NCBI GenBank assembly: GCA_034687125.1
Contig: JAQGBZ010000122.1
Span: forward strand, 1-64,000
Source of the DNA: Neelides folsomi
Taxonomy: Eukaryota > Arthropoda > Collembola > Neelipleona > Neelidae
Reading direction: 5' to 3'
DNA: 64,000 nucleotides
Under the pieces are notes generated by a model. The model was not told the DNA's origin, made no database searches, and was given only the letters and a program-made list of their open reading frames with translations. The position numbers were made by a program, and so were the translations under genes. Positions 38,010 through 51,449 of the stretch are shown one piece after another. Positions within the stretch are counted from its first letter, which is position 1, and every line of letters starts with the position of its first letter.

Positions 38010-41000
38010 GTGAGTCAGTTCAAATATCTTTCATATTACATAATCTACCTGTACTATATCTAAACATTGGGGGAAATGGAAGGTATAGAATCCCATTACC
38101 TATTTACTACTTCAAATCTCATTTTCCCCAACTTTTCCTCTTTGTCGAAACGCTTGAACAATGTTTGCATTCTCATGGAAATTGTTCATACGAAATACGA
38201 CGTTCTTTAAAAGTATAAGTAATTTGAACAAAAGAACAATTTATTTACATTGGGAATAATTAACATACATTTTAATTTAACTACTTTTATACTATTAAAG
38301 TAAGAATTTGCATTCAGAAAATTAATGACATTTTTTAAATCATCAAAAAATATTTTTTGATTTCTTAAATACAAGTATTGTATTATATAGGTAGTATTTG
38401 TATTTAACAAATCTTACATGTTATGAGTATGTTCTAAAAGGGCTAATAATAATTAAATAATAAAAATAGTATTATTAGTATTTATCCATGATGGATACAT
38501 GATGTATAGTATTTGGTTAATGTTAACTTTCATTCAAGGCTCTTTTACTCAATTTCTTTCTTTCAATTCAAATCTCATGAGATTTGAATAACGTAGATTA
38601 GATAGAAATAGTTAGTCTTTTGGATGACTTTCTCCAATTTTAACAATTCTGTTCAAGTTTCCCATTCTCTTCCCAATTCCAACGTGGGAATTTCCTTGGG
38701 AGAATTTCTTCTCTTTTCCTCCCAACAGTGACAATCCCAACAGTCATTAATTATTAATCCTATCGGTCCTCAATGGAATGGTTTGAAAAGAATGGGTCAA
38801 ATTCTCCATCACTTCTCAATCACCTCTCTAATTCTTAATTACACCAATTATATACAAAACGTAATTAAAAACTTATTTTGCAATTTAAGCCTAAAATCGT
38901 AAAATTTTTCACAGTATAAAAATGGTAGGTTTACTAAATACATAAATTATACCAATTGGAGCACAATACTTCCATTAGATCGATATTAAAAGTTTTATTA
39001 CTATTATGTTTATGTATAATGAATACAAATAGTTTCAAACCTAAATGTAACTAGATTTAATATACATTATATTACATACATTATGTATGATAAGTATAAT
39101 GTAATACATGTAGTATTCTAATAGGAAAAAGATGTCCCAATGTTTAAACGAAATGTTTGAGAAAAAGTTGATATCATTTGAGACTTCAAAAGTAACTTTA
39201 TTTTGACCAAGCTACGTTTCTTTTAAAAAAAACTTTGGAACAATTCTTTAAGAATTTGGATTTTTGAATACAAAACTGTCAAGAAACATATTTTGTTGAA
39301 AAAATGACAAAGACTGATTGCGCAATAATTTAATACTTTTTACGTGGGAAGTTGGCTATTATATTTACAATAACAATTTTTTAGTAAAGAAAGAATTAAT
39401 TTGATAACTTTAACAATAACATTGTAGATTTTTGTAAAGTAAACTTTTAAAAACTTGAAATTATCAATGTGTTTAATAAATACTTTGAAAACATGGCAAT
39501 CTGTACATGTACTCATCTGTACAGATCTGTATATGATTAATTTGTATTAAACATACATATACTGAAGAAAATTTAAAATAAAAACTGGAAAGTAATTAAA
39601 GGTAGGAGTGGATGAAAGTTGTTATAGAGATAATTGAGTATATCAATTCCAGATCCTTCTAATGAGTGTGAGATAGGAAATGTATTCTTTTGAACCTTGT
39701 TTAATCCACACTGCAATAAACTGGTTCCCATATCAGAATGTAATTGAAATTAGGGCTTTTCTCTCCAGTGAAATGAAAGAAGATGGGTGGAGAGGAAATG
39801 AGGTGAGGGCTGTGAATGTAAAATTCATGAACCCACAAAGTTCATTTCAGGGTGTCTGGGCGGAATTAGAACTGACTGAGCAGATTTCTCCTTCACAGTT
39901 TTAGCTCAAATCTTCACGAGTTCCACTACAAACCAAACCATCAAATAATGTGTGGGAAAATTTATTTTAGAAAGGTTGTCAAAAAACCATTTTCAAAACT
40001 CTACATTTATTATTTTCATTCTCCCAAGTTGTTTTTGACAAATAATTTGATCACAACATCCTTTTATATTAATAGTTTTATAGTATGTAGGTATTTATAG
40101 GTGTAGGTATATTATAATATATACACTAATACACGCTTAAATCTCTTTCTTGAATATATCTTTAGGTTAGGTATTTATATGTATAAGTGCAATATTGCAT
40201 TCCTTGTTTCATCAAGTTTCAATAATTTGATCAGCTCAAGAATTTTATCAAGAAAAATATTTACACAAAATAACTAAATATTTTTATTTATTATATTAAA
40301 GACGTAAATGATTTTATGGAATCTAATGAATGAAAATTGTAAATAAGTCCAATTGCCAATTAATTGAAGTGATTCATTTTCCCATATGTTGTAGTATATA
40401 GCATTATAATGCTTTGAGACTTTGTAATTGAGACTTTGCAATTCAACACAGTAATTGAGAATTTAAAAGTTTGGATTTCTCCATGTGGAATTGTATTAAA
40501 CGATAAAATAGAGCGTTCGAATTGAATTATTTTTGACTCAATTGTTTTCAAGCCCAAGTACTCAATATTCCCATATTCACCTCGTCTTTGAGGATTGGAA
40601 AGAAATAGATGCTTGTTAGGTTACGATTACGACACTCGAGAGAGTCCCGAACCCAAACTCCATTTCTATTCTTTTAGAACTTGAATACTAAGGAGCTCAA
40701 ACATTACATAGGTACAAATGTAAGTATATAATACACTACAGGGTCCCTCTTAATGTTTTGCTTCTATTCGAATATTTTATTAAGTTTTATTTTGTTAATT
40801 TAGATTTTTGTAAAAAGAAAGGATCCTAAAAAGGTTATCAGTAATTTGGGCTAAAGCTATTAAAACTTGGTTATATTTACTAAAATTAATTTTTATCTTA
40901 GCAATTATAAGTAAACAATATCACCAGTTTTATAAAAAGAACAAATCAAAAACAGGAATAAATAATTTTAATTAATCAATCAATCAATATAAAAAAATTA

Positions 41001-41213
41001 ATATAAAATAAATCCTCGATTATTATATAACAAATAAATAAATTCTTTATACAAACATTGGTCTTTACAGTATAAATGTTAATATAAATGAATATTTTAT
41101 AAGATTAAGGGTTAAACTAAGTATTTTAGCATTTTGTTGGGTCATCAATCATGGGTCAAAAGTCCGCTAAAAATAAATAATGAAGTTATTGTACTTGATA
41201 AAAGTTAATTAAA
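38010..41213. other. Gene-free AT-rich sequence
   Basis: Nothing recognisable was found. Only small open frames occur (for example 39680-39904 plus and 40360-40557 minus), without domain signals. Confidence 0.5.
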
Positions 41214-43713
41214 TATTGTTTATTAATAATAAATTAGAATATACCCCGAGTCACTGTAGAAGTGTTAAGAATGTTCATGTAGGTCAGAGTCGTTCTTTTA
41301 AGTTTGAAGAGCCCGGGATTCTTTTTATATTGTCCAAAGAACATTACAAGTGCAGTAATGTGAGCACAACATCCAAGGATACGATTTCCGATTTGGTAAA
41401 AACAGTAATGCTGAGTAATTGCTTGATATCCGGTTTTCCTGTTATTTATTTGAACGTAAACTTTTCGTGTCTTAGCTCCAAAAAACATGAAGAAATTGTC
41501 GTTAAAAAAGAAGGGCATTCTGTTTGTTCACATCAAAGAATCATCGTCTCCAAGCTTATGTTCAAGACAATCTTTTGCAATTCTTGTTTGGTAAGTGCCA
41601 AGAGTAAAGTCAATCATGTCGTTTGTCGTCATAACCGGAATGACATTCAAATCATCGTTTAATCCAATTCGCCATTCACTGTTTGATCCTTTTATTTTTG
41701 GATTTTGTACTTAATAGATTCCTTTTATTTTGTTGTACGAGAGCCAATTCGACAACACGTTCGATCTTCCGAATCTGCAAAGAGCTTTTTCCCATACATG
41801 TTACGAACAGCTGCAATGATTCGGACAATCTTTGCGAGTTTGCCAGTTTGGACATATGGAAGTTCAACGATAGAGCTCAACATTTGAAACTTTTTGATTG
41901 ATCCATTTGCGGTCTCACCATTGTGCATTTTTGGCTCACGTTAGCCTGTTTGGTAGTGAATTGTTCTTGGGACAATAACTCGGGCATAATAAGTTTGGCT
42001 TCGTGTTCGGCTGCCTCAATCAAGATCTTTGCAATCTTGAAAGCCTAAATAATAATAATAATTTATTAAAAAGATTTCAAATTAATACAGTATTCATTTT
42101 GTTTTAAAGATATTGTCTATTCAAAATGAATTCAATATTAGCATATAAATAATAATTACCGCGATCAACAAGATAAATATCTCCTTTTTGTCTAAATTTT
42201 TCGAATCCTTCACATTCATTCTTTATCTTGTTATAAATGCCAGAATCGTTGTTACTCCCATTGGCCAGCCATACTCCAGCGACATCAACAATTTACTCGT
42301 CAAGTGCAACGACCATCATTGGTTTCAAGAGGTTCCTTTTCTTTTGTCTTGAGTATGTCTCCCTTTGAAGGTTCTGGTTTCTTGATTTTTGAATAAATAT
42401 GTAACTTCCATCAATTACAAGGGCAACTTCTCCTGAAGGAATTCCAAGCAGCGTTTTGACAAATTGAGGAGTGTGCTCTTCAATTATTTGTTCGCGAGAA
42501 ATGTGATGAAATCCTAAGGATTGTTTCACAATGCTTCCAGTAAGAACTTTAATGACTAGAAATTGTGATACTCACAAGGACTTGAGATGAAGTCTTGAAT
42601 AAAAGAGCAAGCAGTTTTTGGGAGAGGTATAATTTAATTTTTATCATGAAGACGGCCAGATCTTCCCGTGAGGATCGATTAAAATTGTTTTGTATATTGG
42701 GTCTCTGCTCAATCCGACAAGTAACTTGTAGTCATCATTATTTAGATTGCTTGACTCCGAAAAGTTGTAGAAACAATCTGAAGATTTTTGATTTTCACTC
42801 AGTAATAACAAAAATGTTTCAATTTCCTCTGCTGATAGTTTGACTTTTGTCTTGAACGCAATGATTCTTTCTAAGGATTCTTTATTAAAACAATTGTCAA
42901 TTGTAAGGTGCTCTTTACATATACGATTTTTCATTGGGACGTATTTCTTGAATGTCCATACTTGTAGAATGGCAGATTTTAAAACTCTCGAACGTCCATT
43001 TTCCGAACAAATGAAACACTTTGACACGAAATGCTTGAATTAGATGAAGATGGATTGTTGATGGATTTGATGTTTGGCAATGGATCCAGTTCAACCTCGT
43101 TCGATTCCGTATCATGGCTTGTCTCGTCACTATCAAAAAATCCTGTCCTGTCAACGATCTCGTATAAATCCGTATCACTTTCAACATCACTCAAATCTTC
43201 TGATGAATATTGAAAAACTCTCATTTGATGTTCAATGAAGTTCCCAGAAGTATATGCTGAATGCCAACTATGCAAGCCATTCAAAACAACTTGACCTTGA
43301 TTGAAGTAGGATTTTTGAAACGATCGGAAAATGTAAGTTACTTGATTCGAGATAAAAAGCTTTATTCTTCTTGGATTCAACCCCAAATAGAAAATCTTCC
43401 GATAGAATGACCTAAAATGGAATTAATTTTATAATTTGAATTATTATTTGATCATAATTTTATATTTATCATTTGAATTGATTATAAGATTAAATTTTAC
43501 GCCATTTTGTTTAAGAATGTGAATCCATCTGACATTTGAACCCATTTCAAATAAGATATCAAAATCAAAATTATATGCTTCAATGCCGGAAGTAATTCGG
43601 ATAAAGATGAATCTTGAGTTTGTCATTTCTAGGTGGGTTTTAAGATTCTCATTGCGATTCCTGGTAATTTCGAGTTTGTTGGCCAATTTTACTATTTCAT
43701 CGTCTCCATTCAT
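41214..43713 (-). pseudogene. Decayed PIF/Harbinger-like transposase relic (DDE_Tnp_4)
   Basis: Fragments on the minus strand line up in the expected order. At the N-terminus are an acidic Ser/Asp-rich segment (about 43240-43050) and a CxxC zinc-binding block (CFICSENG, with CKEH, 43027-42900). The SRDPIYK/DPHGKIWPSS block (near 42690-42650) and the catalytic core with VIDGSYIFIQK (near 42430) and YLVDRG (near 42170) follow. Then comes a segment with NGSIKKF and VRIIAAVRNMYGKK (41900-41790) and a C-terminal SWIM-like CCAHITALVMFFG (near 41360). A stop at 42291-42293 interrupts the core after VVALDE, and several frameshifts separate other parts (for example near 43010 and 41905). Two intron-like gaps keep GT and AG borders (43387-43409 side; 42055-42158). 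No terminal inverted repeats were identified. It is a dead transposon or a dead transposon-derived gene. Confidence 0.78.
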
Positions 43714-43852
43714 GGTGCAATTGTTCTCGTTCAGCTCATTGGTTTCTCCTTCATACTAACGAAATAGGCATTTAAATATCTTTAAATAATGATTAATTTT
43801 AATACAATTATTAAAGTAAATAATAATTACGAAAAATATGAAAATGTTTAAA

Positions 43853-43882
43853 ATACAATGGTGGTTAATACCACCATTGTAT
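43853..43882. repeat. Perfect 13-bp hairpin beside the Harbinger-like relic
   Basis: ATACAATGGTGGT (43853-43865) and its exact complement (43870-43882) flank a TAAT loop. It lies just beyond the 5' end of the relic on the minus strand and could be part of that element's end. Confidence 0.7.
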
Positions 43883-46800
43883 CAATTGTATCATTGATTC
43901 AATCTTCCTCCGTTTTCTACTTTTTGCCAATTTCCCTACTATCGGTTTGACTTTGTTCCTAAAAAATTTAGATTTATTTGATTGTAAATATATATTAAAG
44001 ATTTAAATATTCATAATTTTTAAAATCATTTATATTAAGTCAATTAATCAACTTACCAAATGGACCTGACGTTCATTGAAGTTCTTTGTCCTTGTCTTCT
44101 GAGATTCGTTTCAACGTGATTGAGAAGAACAAATGGCAAGACTTACAGACTTCTCCTTTCCGGTTATTCTCTTTTTGATGAATTTCTGATTAATTCGTCT
44201 TTATTCACATTATTTACTCTATATATTCGACCAGAATCAATAACAAGTGTACACAAACCACAATAGCCTACTGTCATTTTAGTTAAATGGAGTTTAATGA
44301 GGAATCTTTAGAGAAACTTTAAATAAAGTGAAAGGAAAAATTTTTAAGATTTTTAGAACGTGAAAGTTGTCATTTGTAGCTTGTTGCCAATGACTTACCC
44401 TTTTTGAATCTGCAAATTGAATTTTCTTTAAGTAATTCTTAATCATAATTATTTAATTAAAAAAAATGCTTAAAAACAAAGCATGCCATCATTTTGCATT
44501 TACCCAATAATGAAAGATAATGTCTTAATCTATTAAAAAAATTAATAAAACTCACAGAAATTCATTGGGTTATATTTTTCCTATACCGTTACATTTTAAG
44601 TCCTATATATTTACATGCATTTGTATCCCTTGTGTTTATAATTTACGTTTTGGTTTAAGAAATGCCATCAGGCTATAAATTATACAATTTGCGTAATAAT
44701 TCATGAGCAATAAGATGTGTAAATTTTATTAAAATCGTACAATGGTTTCCATTAATAAAATTTGTTAGAAATCAAGCCCGGTTCTCTGGTAAATTTTATA
44801 GATTTATGGAGAAATATTTTTGAAATCATAAATAATTTGTTCAATTGGAAAAAGGATTTTTAACACATTTGAAAAGATATGGAAAGCCACTAAAGGAAGA
44901 AATCCGTATTGTTGAAAGCTGAAACTAAACATTTTATAATATTTATGATTTATCAACATCAATTTTCTCATGTAAATAAACTAACGCTATTCATAATGTA
45001 CATTCTCGTCGATCACTTTGTGTATTTTGATAATGGGAATTTCATAAAGTGTAGAATTCAATACGTATAGGTATATTAAATGTAGTGTCTATAGATTGTT
45101 ATTGGTGGATATTTAAATTAAGCAATTAAGAATTCAATTAAGCTTCATCGAGTGGTCTTTTTAGTGTGTAAAGGAAATGGGGCTTATTTTGTTATTTTAA
45201 AAACTTTGAAGTTGATAGGAAGTTAAAACAATTTTCAATGAAAAATTATTGAGTTGTTAAACACGGCTATTGAAACAGAAGTGATTGAATAAATGAATTC
45301 ACATATGAACCTCTCTGTGTACAATCTTATTATGTCAAGGGAAAAAGTGAATTGAGGTTAGACCTCTCAAATGGAGGAAATTTCTATAAAATTGAATTTC
45401 AGATTCCCCCTAATGGGGTTTGCAAAGTGGAGAACTTTCCTGATTTACTGATCGAAGAAACCCTTCCTCATAACCGCCCAAATATAATGGTTCTTGAGAA
45501 CCCGTAGTTCCCCTGATGAGCTCCAAGGAATAAATAAAATAATTTATTACATGCATCAGATATGACAGTTGTGCAATTTTCGTCCATATAACTCCCACCG
45601 TCTTCACCATGTAGAATATAAATCAATCTGAATGTATTTTGGGAAGTAATAAGTATTACGTATCATGAGAGTTACACAATCCTCACATTACCTAATGCCC
45701 ATGAACAAAGGGATTCAAATGATTGAGTGTGAAAAGGATAAAATATATTTATTAACCAGCACATAAATGACAAATTTTGACTTTCAAGTTCGCATAAGTT
45801 ATTTCTTTCTCTTCAATCTACATTTACTCGTGGTTGAATAAACCCATGGAATAAAAAACAAACATTATCTCCTTAAGTCCACAATGTTGACTCCGCGATG
45901 AAGAAATGGAATTTTTTTTATTTTTATGGAAGGAGATGGGTCAAACTGTGATGTTCTTTATTCAACTTTCCATGAAACCGATTTCTCATTTGTCAAATCG
46001 GGAATGAGAATTGAAGAGGAAAAGTTTTTCTTGTGGAGTTGAAGAGGTTTGTCTTATTTTCATCATCTTTTCACTTCTTCATTCCGCTCTCGGTTTGGAG
46101 ATGGAAACTGAGGTTCTTGGACTTCTCCGCACGTTCACAACTCACCTGATAAATATCTTCATCCATAAATCCCGAAGATCAATCTTCATTTCGACATTGT
46201 TTACTCCGCCATTCAATGGTCGAGGTCTTGATTTAATGTTCAATACATAGAAAGTATTCATGAATTCATATGTGCACCTTTTTTGTAAGAATTTCTCCAT
46301 TCAAGGGCAACTGTCCTTATCGTGTCGCTCAATAGTTTCGGACTTTTCCACTAAACCTCCTTTTGTAACGAGGCTTAAAAGTGGACCGAATTTCTCTTCA
46401 TCCCACATCGAACCGAGTGAGTAATTGAGCTCAGGAGTTTATTACACGGAACCAGAAACCCAAAGGGACCTCGGGTCACTCGGGAGACATGTTTAGTCAA
46501 GAGTGAACCTAAGGGAGTCTTCCGCTAGATGAGCCACTTTTGATTTTCCTCTTCAAATGGGCCGTTCGGAGCTCAGAGAGCTACTTTCTCCCCTTTACAA
46601 CCCCCGTAAAAATTGAGTGAAATTACAGGGGAAATGAGAAGAGTTGTCAACTTATGCACAAACGACCATTATTGATTCAAAATGTTAGATGGGAAAAATG
46701 AATCTAAGGATCCAATTCTGTCACCTCCCCAGTTTGTAGAAATCTGACAAGAGAGAAATGATTTGTAAGTACAAATTGCGAGCCCAATAATTGTCCTTAA

Positions 46801-49800
46801 TTAAAAACCAACCTTGTTCTCATCCAGAGTCAATAGAGCTCCTACGAGTTTGGAATCCAAGTCAAATTGGAGTATATAATTGGTTATAGAGGATCCTCAA
46901 GGAGGAAACGAGTCGTTAGGTGAGAGTCAACATTTCCCAAACCACAAACCTTACTTGAGTTGGATTGAAGTGGGTGGGAATTGGATTACTCCGCCATTGC
47001 TGTTTCATTCCAAATTGGACTCTGGCGTTGTTGGGTGAAGAAAGATTATTACCAAACCTCACCTTGCCCTTTTTTTCGCATTTAAAGCTAAAAGAGGAAG
47101 AAGACAGCCGTCGCCATATGACGGATAGGGAGACATCGGGAAAAGTTTGAAAAAGAAAAATCATCCATTCTTTGACTGTTGCTTCGATTGTAAGCAAACG
47201 AAGAGAGAAAAAAAGTCTTGGTGAGCATAAAAAATAATAGGTTCATACATAGATGAGGAATCTCAACTTTTGGGGATTCATAAGGTCCGAAGATATTCGG
47301 AGCGGTTGGGAACAGCCGACGTTCTTCACCCCGCTCATGTTCAACTCGTTATTACACAATAAAATTTATTAGAGAAATTCTTTTCCAGTCTTCGCCCTCG
47401 CATATGAGGATCTTCCCCCTTGATATAAAACATATAAAATGTACAATATATAGGTCATGAGAAATGTATGCACATTTCCCCACACTTCTTTGTTTATATG
47501 GGAAAGTAAGAAGAATTTGTTTTCAATTTGTTTGCCCCATTTTCCTATTCAAAGTTCTGTCGAATTTAAAAGACATCAATAAACTCATTTCATACATCTT
47601 ACTTAAAAAGGTCAAAGAAGGTCAAATGGGTCAAAAGTGATCCTGAGGAATGATCTACAAAAGATCTTTTTCTTCACAAGGTATCTTTGGGGTGGGGGGA
47701 GGGAGATTAAGAACCGGGTGAAATAAATTCATTTGACAGCGTGTGCTTACTGAGCTTCCGCTTTCTTAAAGCTGCCGTGATCCATGGCTTCTAATCCAAA
47801 CTTACGAATTTAGATGGAGAGATTCGAAAGGGATCTAAACGTTTGATTTGAATGTAAATGGAAAAGGACTCCACTCCTTTTCGTCACCTTTATTTCACCA
47901 TATTTGAGATCTATTTGAAATCTCTTTTCCTTCCCAATGTTGAAGAGAAGGGCAAATAAATTTGGTTTACATAGAAAAGGCTCAAAAGACCCAAAAGAAA
48001 GAATCCGTGTGGTTGGACATGTTGGAGAAAATCTTCCCTGTTTGACTTCTCCTTCAACCACAAAGCGAGAAATAAATAAATAGGGAAAGTTTAGAAAATT
48101 AAAACCCCTTCGATTCCGTCTGGAGTTGGTTTGAGAAGGGGCGACAATGGAGAAATCCGATTAATAATCCTCCTTCAACTTTGAGATAAATAGGGAGAGA
48201 CGCGGGGGAGTCAAGTGGTCTGGGAATTACGGGTTTTATTTGGCCCCGACGTTGTTTGGGGTCGTTCACTCCCCAGGAAGGGTGGGAGTGGGCTTCAATC
48301 TCATTCACGAGCTCATCCACCGAAAGATATGAGATCTCAGTTGGTCTTTGCATATATTAAATCGCCCATTCATAATAATAAAAGAGATAAATCAAGTTAA
48401 ATGACTTCTTTTTCAACGTACGTGAGTTTGGCGAAGGAGGAGCAGATGGATTTTCCAGATGAGGAGCGACGTTGGCGAAACGCCGGCGGCCTCAACAAAT
48501 CCTGTTATCAGCCCTATGTAGACAAAAACGAGGTTTGGTGTATACAAAAGTGTATTCTTCACCAACTGCCCGTCTTCGAGGGATTTCCTTCCTTGGTACA
48601 GAATGAATAATAAAGGTTCAATCTGAGATTTGAGTTGCGTGGGGAAGGAGAAATTCATTAAAGAAGGCCTTCTTAAAGGATCTGTTGGGGACTTAACCTT
48701 CTTCCAAAGGAGTTGTATCTGTTGCCTCTGAGGGTGTCGTCTCATTACACGCCCTCCCACCAAAACCTCCGACACTCTCAAACGTCCTAATCATACAGAT
48801 CTCCTAGGGGACTCGAACCAATCAAAAACTTCACATTAATAATCCCATCTCTCTCTCAATCACTCCCTTTACAATTCTTTTAAGAAAAGATTAATCAAAT
48901 ATCAAGTTATCAATAATTCCAATAACTATTTAAGGTATGTCAAACAATCAGATTAACTCCTGACCTTCAATGAAAATAAAATTACATATTTATGTTCATT
49001 TAACTTAACATTTAATTTAGATTACTTGACATTTCTTTAATGAAAACTTTAATAATTGATATTCGAATTAAAGCCATTGGAGTCAATTTTGAAATAAAGT
49101 TAAACTTCATAAAGATTGAATGAAATAAATTGGTTGTACTAATTTAGTGAAACCTTTGGGATTGGGTCGGAAAAACGTCTTAATGAATCCAAATTACTGA
49201 TTCTTTGTAAGACATGTAAGGAGCATTGGTTAAATGTACTATGTTTATAACTTCATAGAGTACATAGCTATCATATATGGCACATACATTTTGGTCTGTG
49301 CTTTTCCTGTAAGTATACTGATCCTTAGTTCACCTTAAGATACGAGAACATAGAAGTATAGCTAATTGGTTTCATTAAAGGAATAGAGTCTGCTAATGAG
49401 AATTTACTGTCTTGCATTGTGCCATGTCGCATGAGGTCTGAATTGTGTGAAATAATTGAAAGGTGGGTTTAAGTGTAAGAAAGGAATTATTCATTAAACT
49501 TCTAAGTCGTGATATTGTCAAATGGAAGAGAAATAAATACAGTTAAAGCTTTTTTATCTTGAGATTGTAAGCTCCGTGAGAAAGTGTTACTTATTTACTT
49601 ACTTTTTTCCCTTTTAATGTCACTCACTTTCACTTTTAATCTTTATAACAATAACTAAAATAGTAAGTATTTTATCAGTAGGTGGTTATAATATATACGC
49701 AATATTCATATACATAATACATAATATTCTCGTTTGTATCATGTAAGTAATTTAGAGTAGTACTTGTACTTATAATACCAATGTATGTATAATACAAATA

Positions 49801-50101
49801 GAAGAAAAGAAAAAAAATTGCTTTAGAAATCTTAAAATCTTTCATGTACAGTATTGTACACATATAAATTTTTATTTTCTTCCTACGATTCACAATTCTT
49901 TAAAAAAGCATGCGATTATTAATTAATGCGATTGAATATCAAAAGAAATTTAATTGGGGTTTAAGTATATGTATAAATATATTATATTTATAATATACAT
50001 ATATTATATTATTAATTATTACTACCATATACAAATTTAAGCTCTAAGGAGACTAAGGACTAAGTATTATTCAAGTATTTATATTGAGAAAATTGTTATA
50101 A
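43883..50101. other. Gene-free region with GC-richer islands
   Basis: Mostly AT-rich, but about 46.3-48.8 kb is visibly less so and has open frames on both strands (46011-46250, 46916-47197, 48099-48353, 48401-48610 and 48413-48781). None has a recognisable domain or a consistent splice partner. Frames open on both strands together suggest base composition, not coding. These islands could be conserved regulatory DNA or UTRs. Confidence 0.4.
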
Positions 50102-50333
50102 TTAACCCTTTCCAACAAACGCCTTTTTTCCTCATTTATTTATCAACTTGCGAGTGTTAGTAACTAATAATTTCATAAAATGCAAAGAAAATAATTACTA
50201 AAGTTATGGAAAGCATAGTGATCATTTGCAGTTTACATAACATTTCAAAATGGTCACTATGCTGTCCATCTGCGCGTTCCCTGTTTTCTATAAATTGGTC
50301 ACTATGATGCTCACGTGCATCCGGAAGGGTTAA
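50102..50333. mobile_element. Possible short piggyBac-type (TTAA) non-autonomous element
   Basis: TTAA at 50102-50105 followed by CCCTTTCC, and GGAAGGG followed by TTAA at 50330-50333, give the TTAA target duplication and CCC-starting ends typical of piggyBac elements. The 224 bp between hold the motif TGGTCACTATG twice (50251-50261 and 50296-50306) and once inverted with one change (50213-50224), like subterminal repeats. The terminal match is only about 8 bp, so the call is tentative. No transposase is present. Confidence 0.42.
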
Positions 50334-50630
50334 TATCATTCTGAAGAAATGGGGAAATTATGGGAATTTAATTGAAATCGAAATTGAAATATAATTTTCT
50401 CTTTCCATCTAACTTTTGTTGGTTAATGAAAGAGAAAGATAATTAAACGGAGAGTATTTCAGTCACTGGATAAACTTCCATGGTAGACTTCCTTCAAATA
50501 AAATACAAATGATTTGCTTTCGGTCCACTTTCTCCAATTACCCTTTGTATGAGAAGAAGAGGAAATAAATAAAATGGAGCGGAAGATCCTTGAACTGTAG
50601 AACAATAAGACTATTTTACACGGTAATCAC

Positions 50631-50665
50631 TTACGACCACGACGCTATAAACGTCGTGGTCGTAA
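50631..50665. repeat. Perfect 14-bp hairpin
   Basis: TTACGACCACGACG (50631-50644) and its exact complement (50652-50665) flank the seven-base loop CTATAAA. The arms are GC-rich in an AT-rich setting and stand out strongly. Confidence 0.85.
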
Positions 50666-51449
50666 CGGACCCATACAAAGTTTTTATAAATCCTTAAAGC
50701 CTAATAAATGAACAATTTACATTTCCTTCTTTCATTTTACACCAACACGAATCTTCAATCATATTTTTATCATCTTTTTTATTAAAATATCTATTAGACA
50801 ATATTTACAAACTTTGGCACTTTGCTTTTTAAAAAATTAATATAAACATAAAGGTTTGATGTCAATATGTAAATAAGGTGTTTTATTAATAAATAATACT
50901 AATTTAACTCAACATATGATACATACATAACATGTAAATATTTATGATCTATTTACTCCTAGAGACAGGAAATAAAATTTCTTTTTTGTGTATTTTTCCA
51001 GGCTCACTTTCCTCAGTCAGCCATTGAAGACCTAAATTAAGATTTCTAGCAATATATGGTAAAGTTTTAATTTCATTTGAGTATTAAATTAAATTCATAC
51101 ATGTAAATAATCACTTTTACAATTTATATGAATGTTAATTATGCAAATTTAAATATGATTAACTATTATAATATATAATAACTTAATCAAATTGTCAACT
51201 GAATAAAATATCTTAAATTTAGTATTATAGTTTCACTAAATACGAAATCTGTATAAAGTTATAGATGTTGAATGATAATATGCCTTGGATATTTTTATTT
51301 CTCAATCCTTTCATTTAATTTCGACTTGAAGGATTTTGATATTGTTGACAATTAAATTTAATGAAAGGAAACCAGAGAAGCAATTGGCATTTACCACCAA
51401 TAAAGTGAAGCTAAAGGACACTTCAGTGGCTTATTTTTCTTCTGAACAG
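50666..51449. other. AT-rich sequence without a gene
   Basis: Nothing recognisable was found. A polypyrimidine tract and an acceptor-like tctgaacag end the stretch at 51449. Confidence 0.4.

Noticed and set aside
40735-40790. A sequence resembling a transposon end (cagggtccctcttaatg)
   Set aside because: No inverted partner or transposase was found within reach.
42293-42529. Reading the 78-codon frame with VIDGSYIFIQK as an active transposase gene
   Set aside because: It ends at a stop in the middle of the catalytic core, and the remaining parts lie in shifted frames, so it was treated as part of a dead relic.
48401-48781. Overlapping open frames on both strands (69 and 122 codons)
   Set aside because: No recognisable domain, and they overlap on opposite strands in a GC-richer patch. 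Not enough evidence for a gene.
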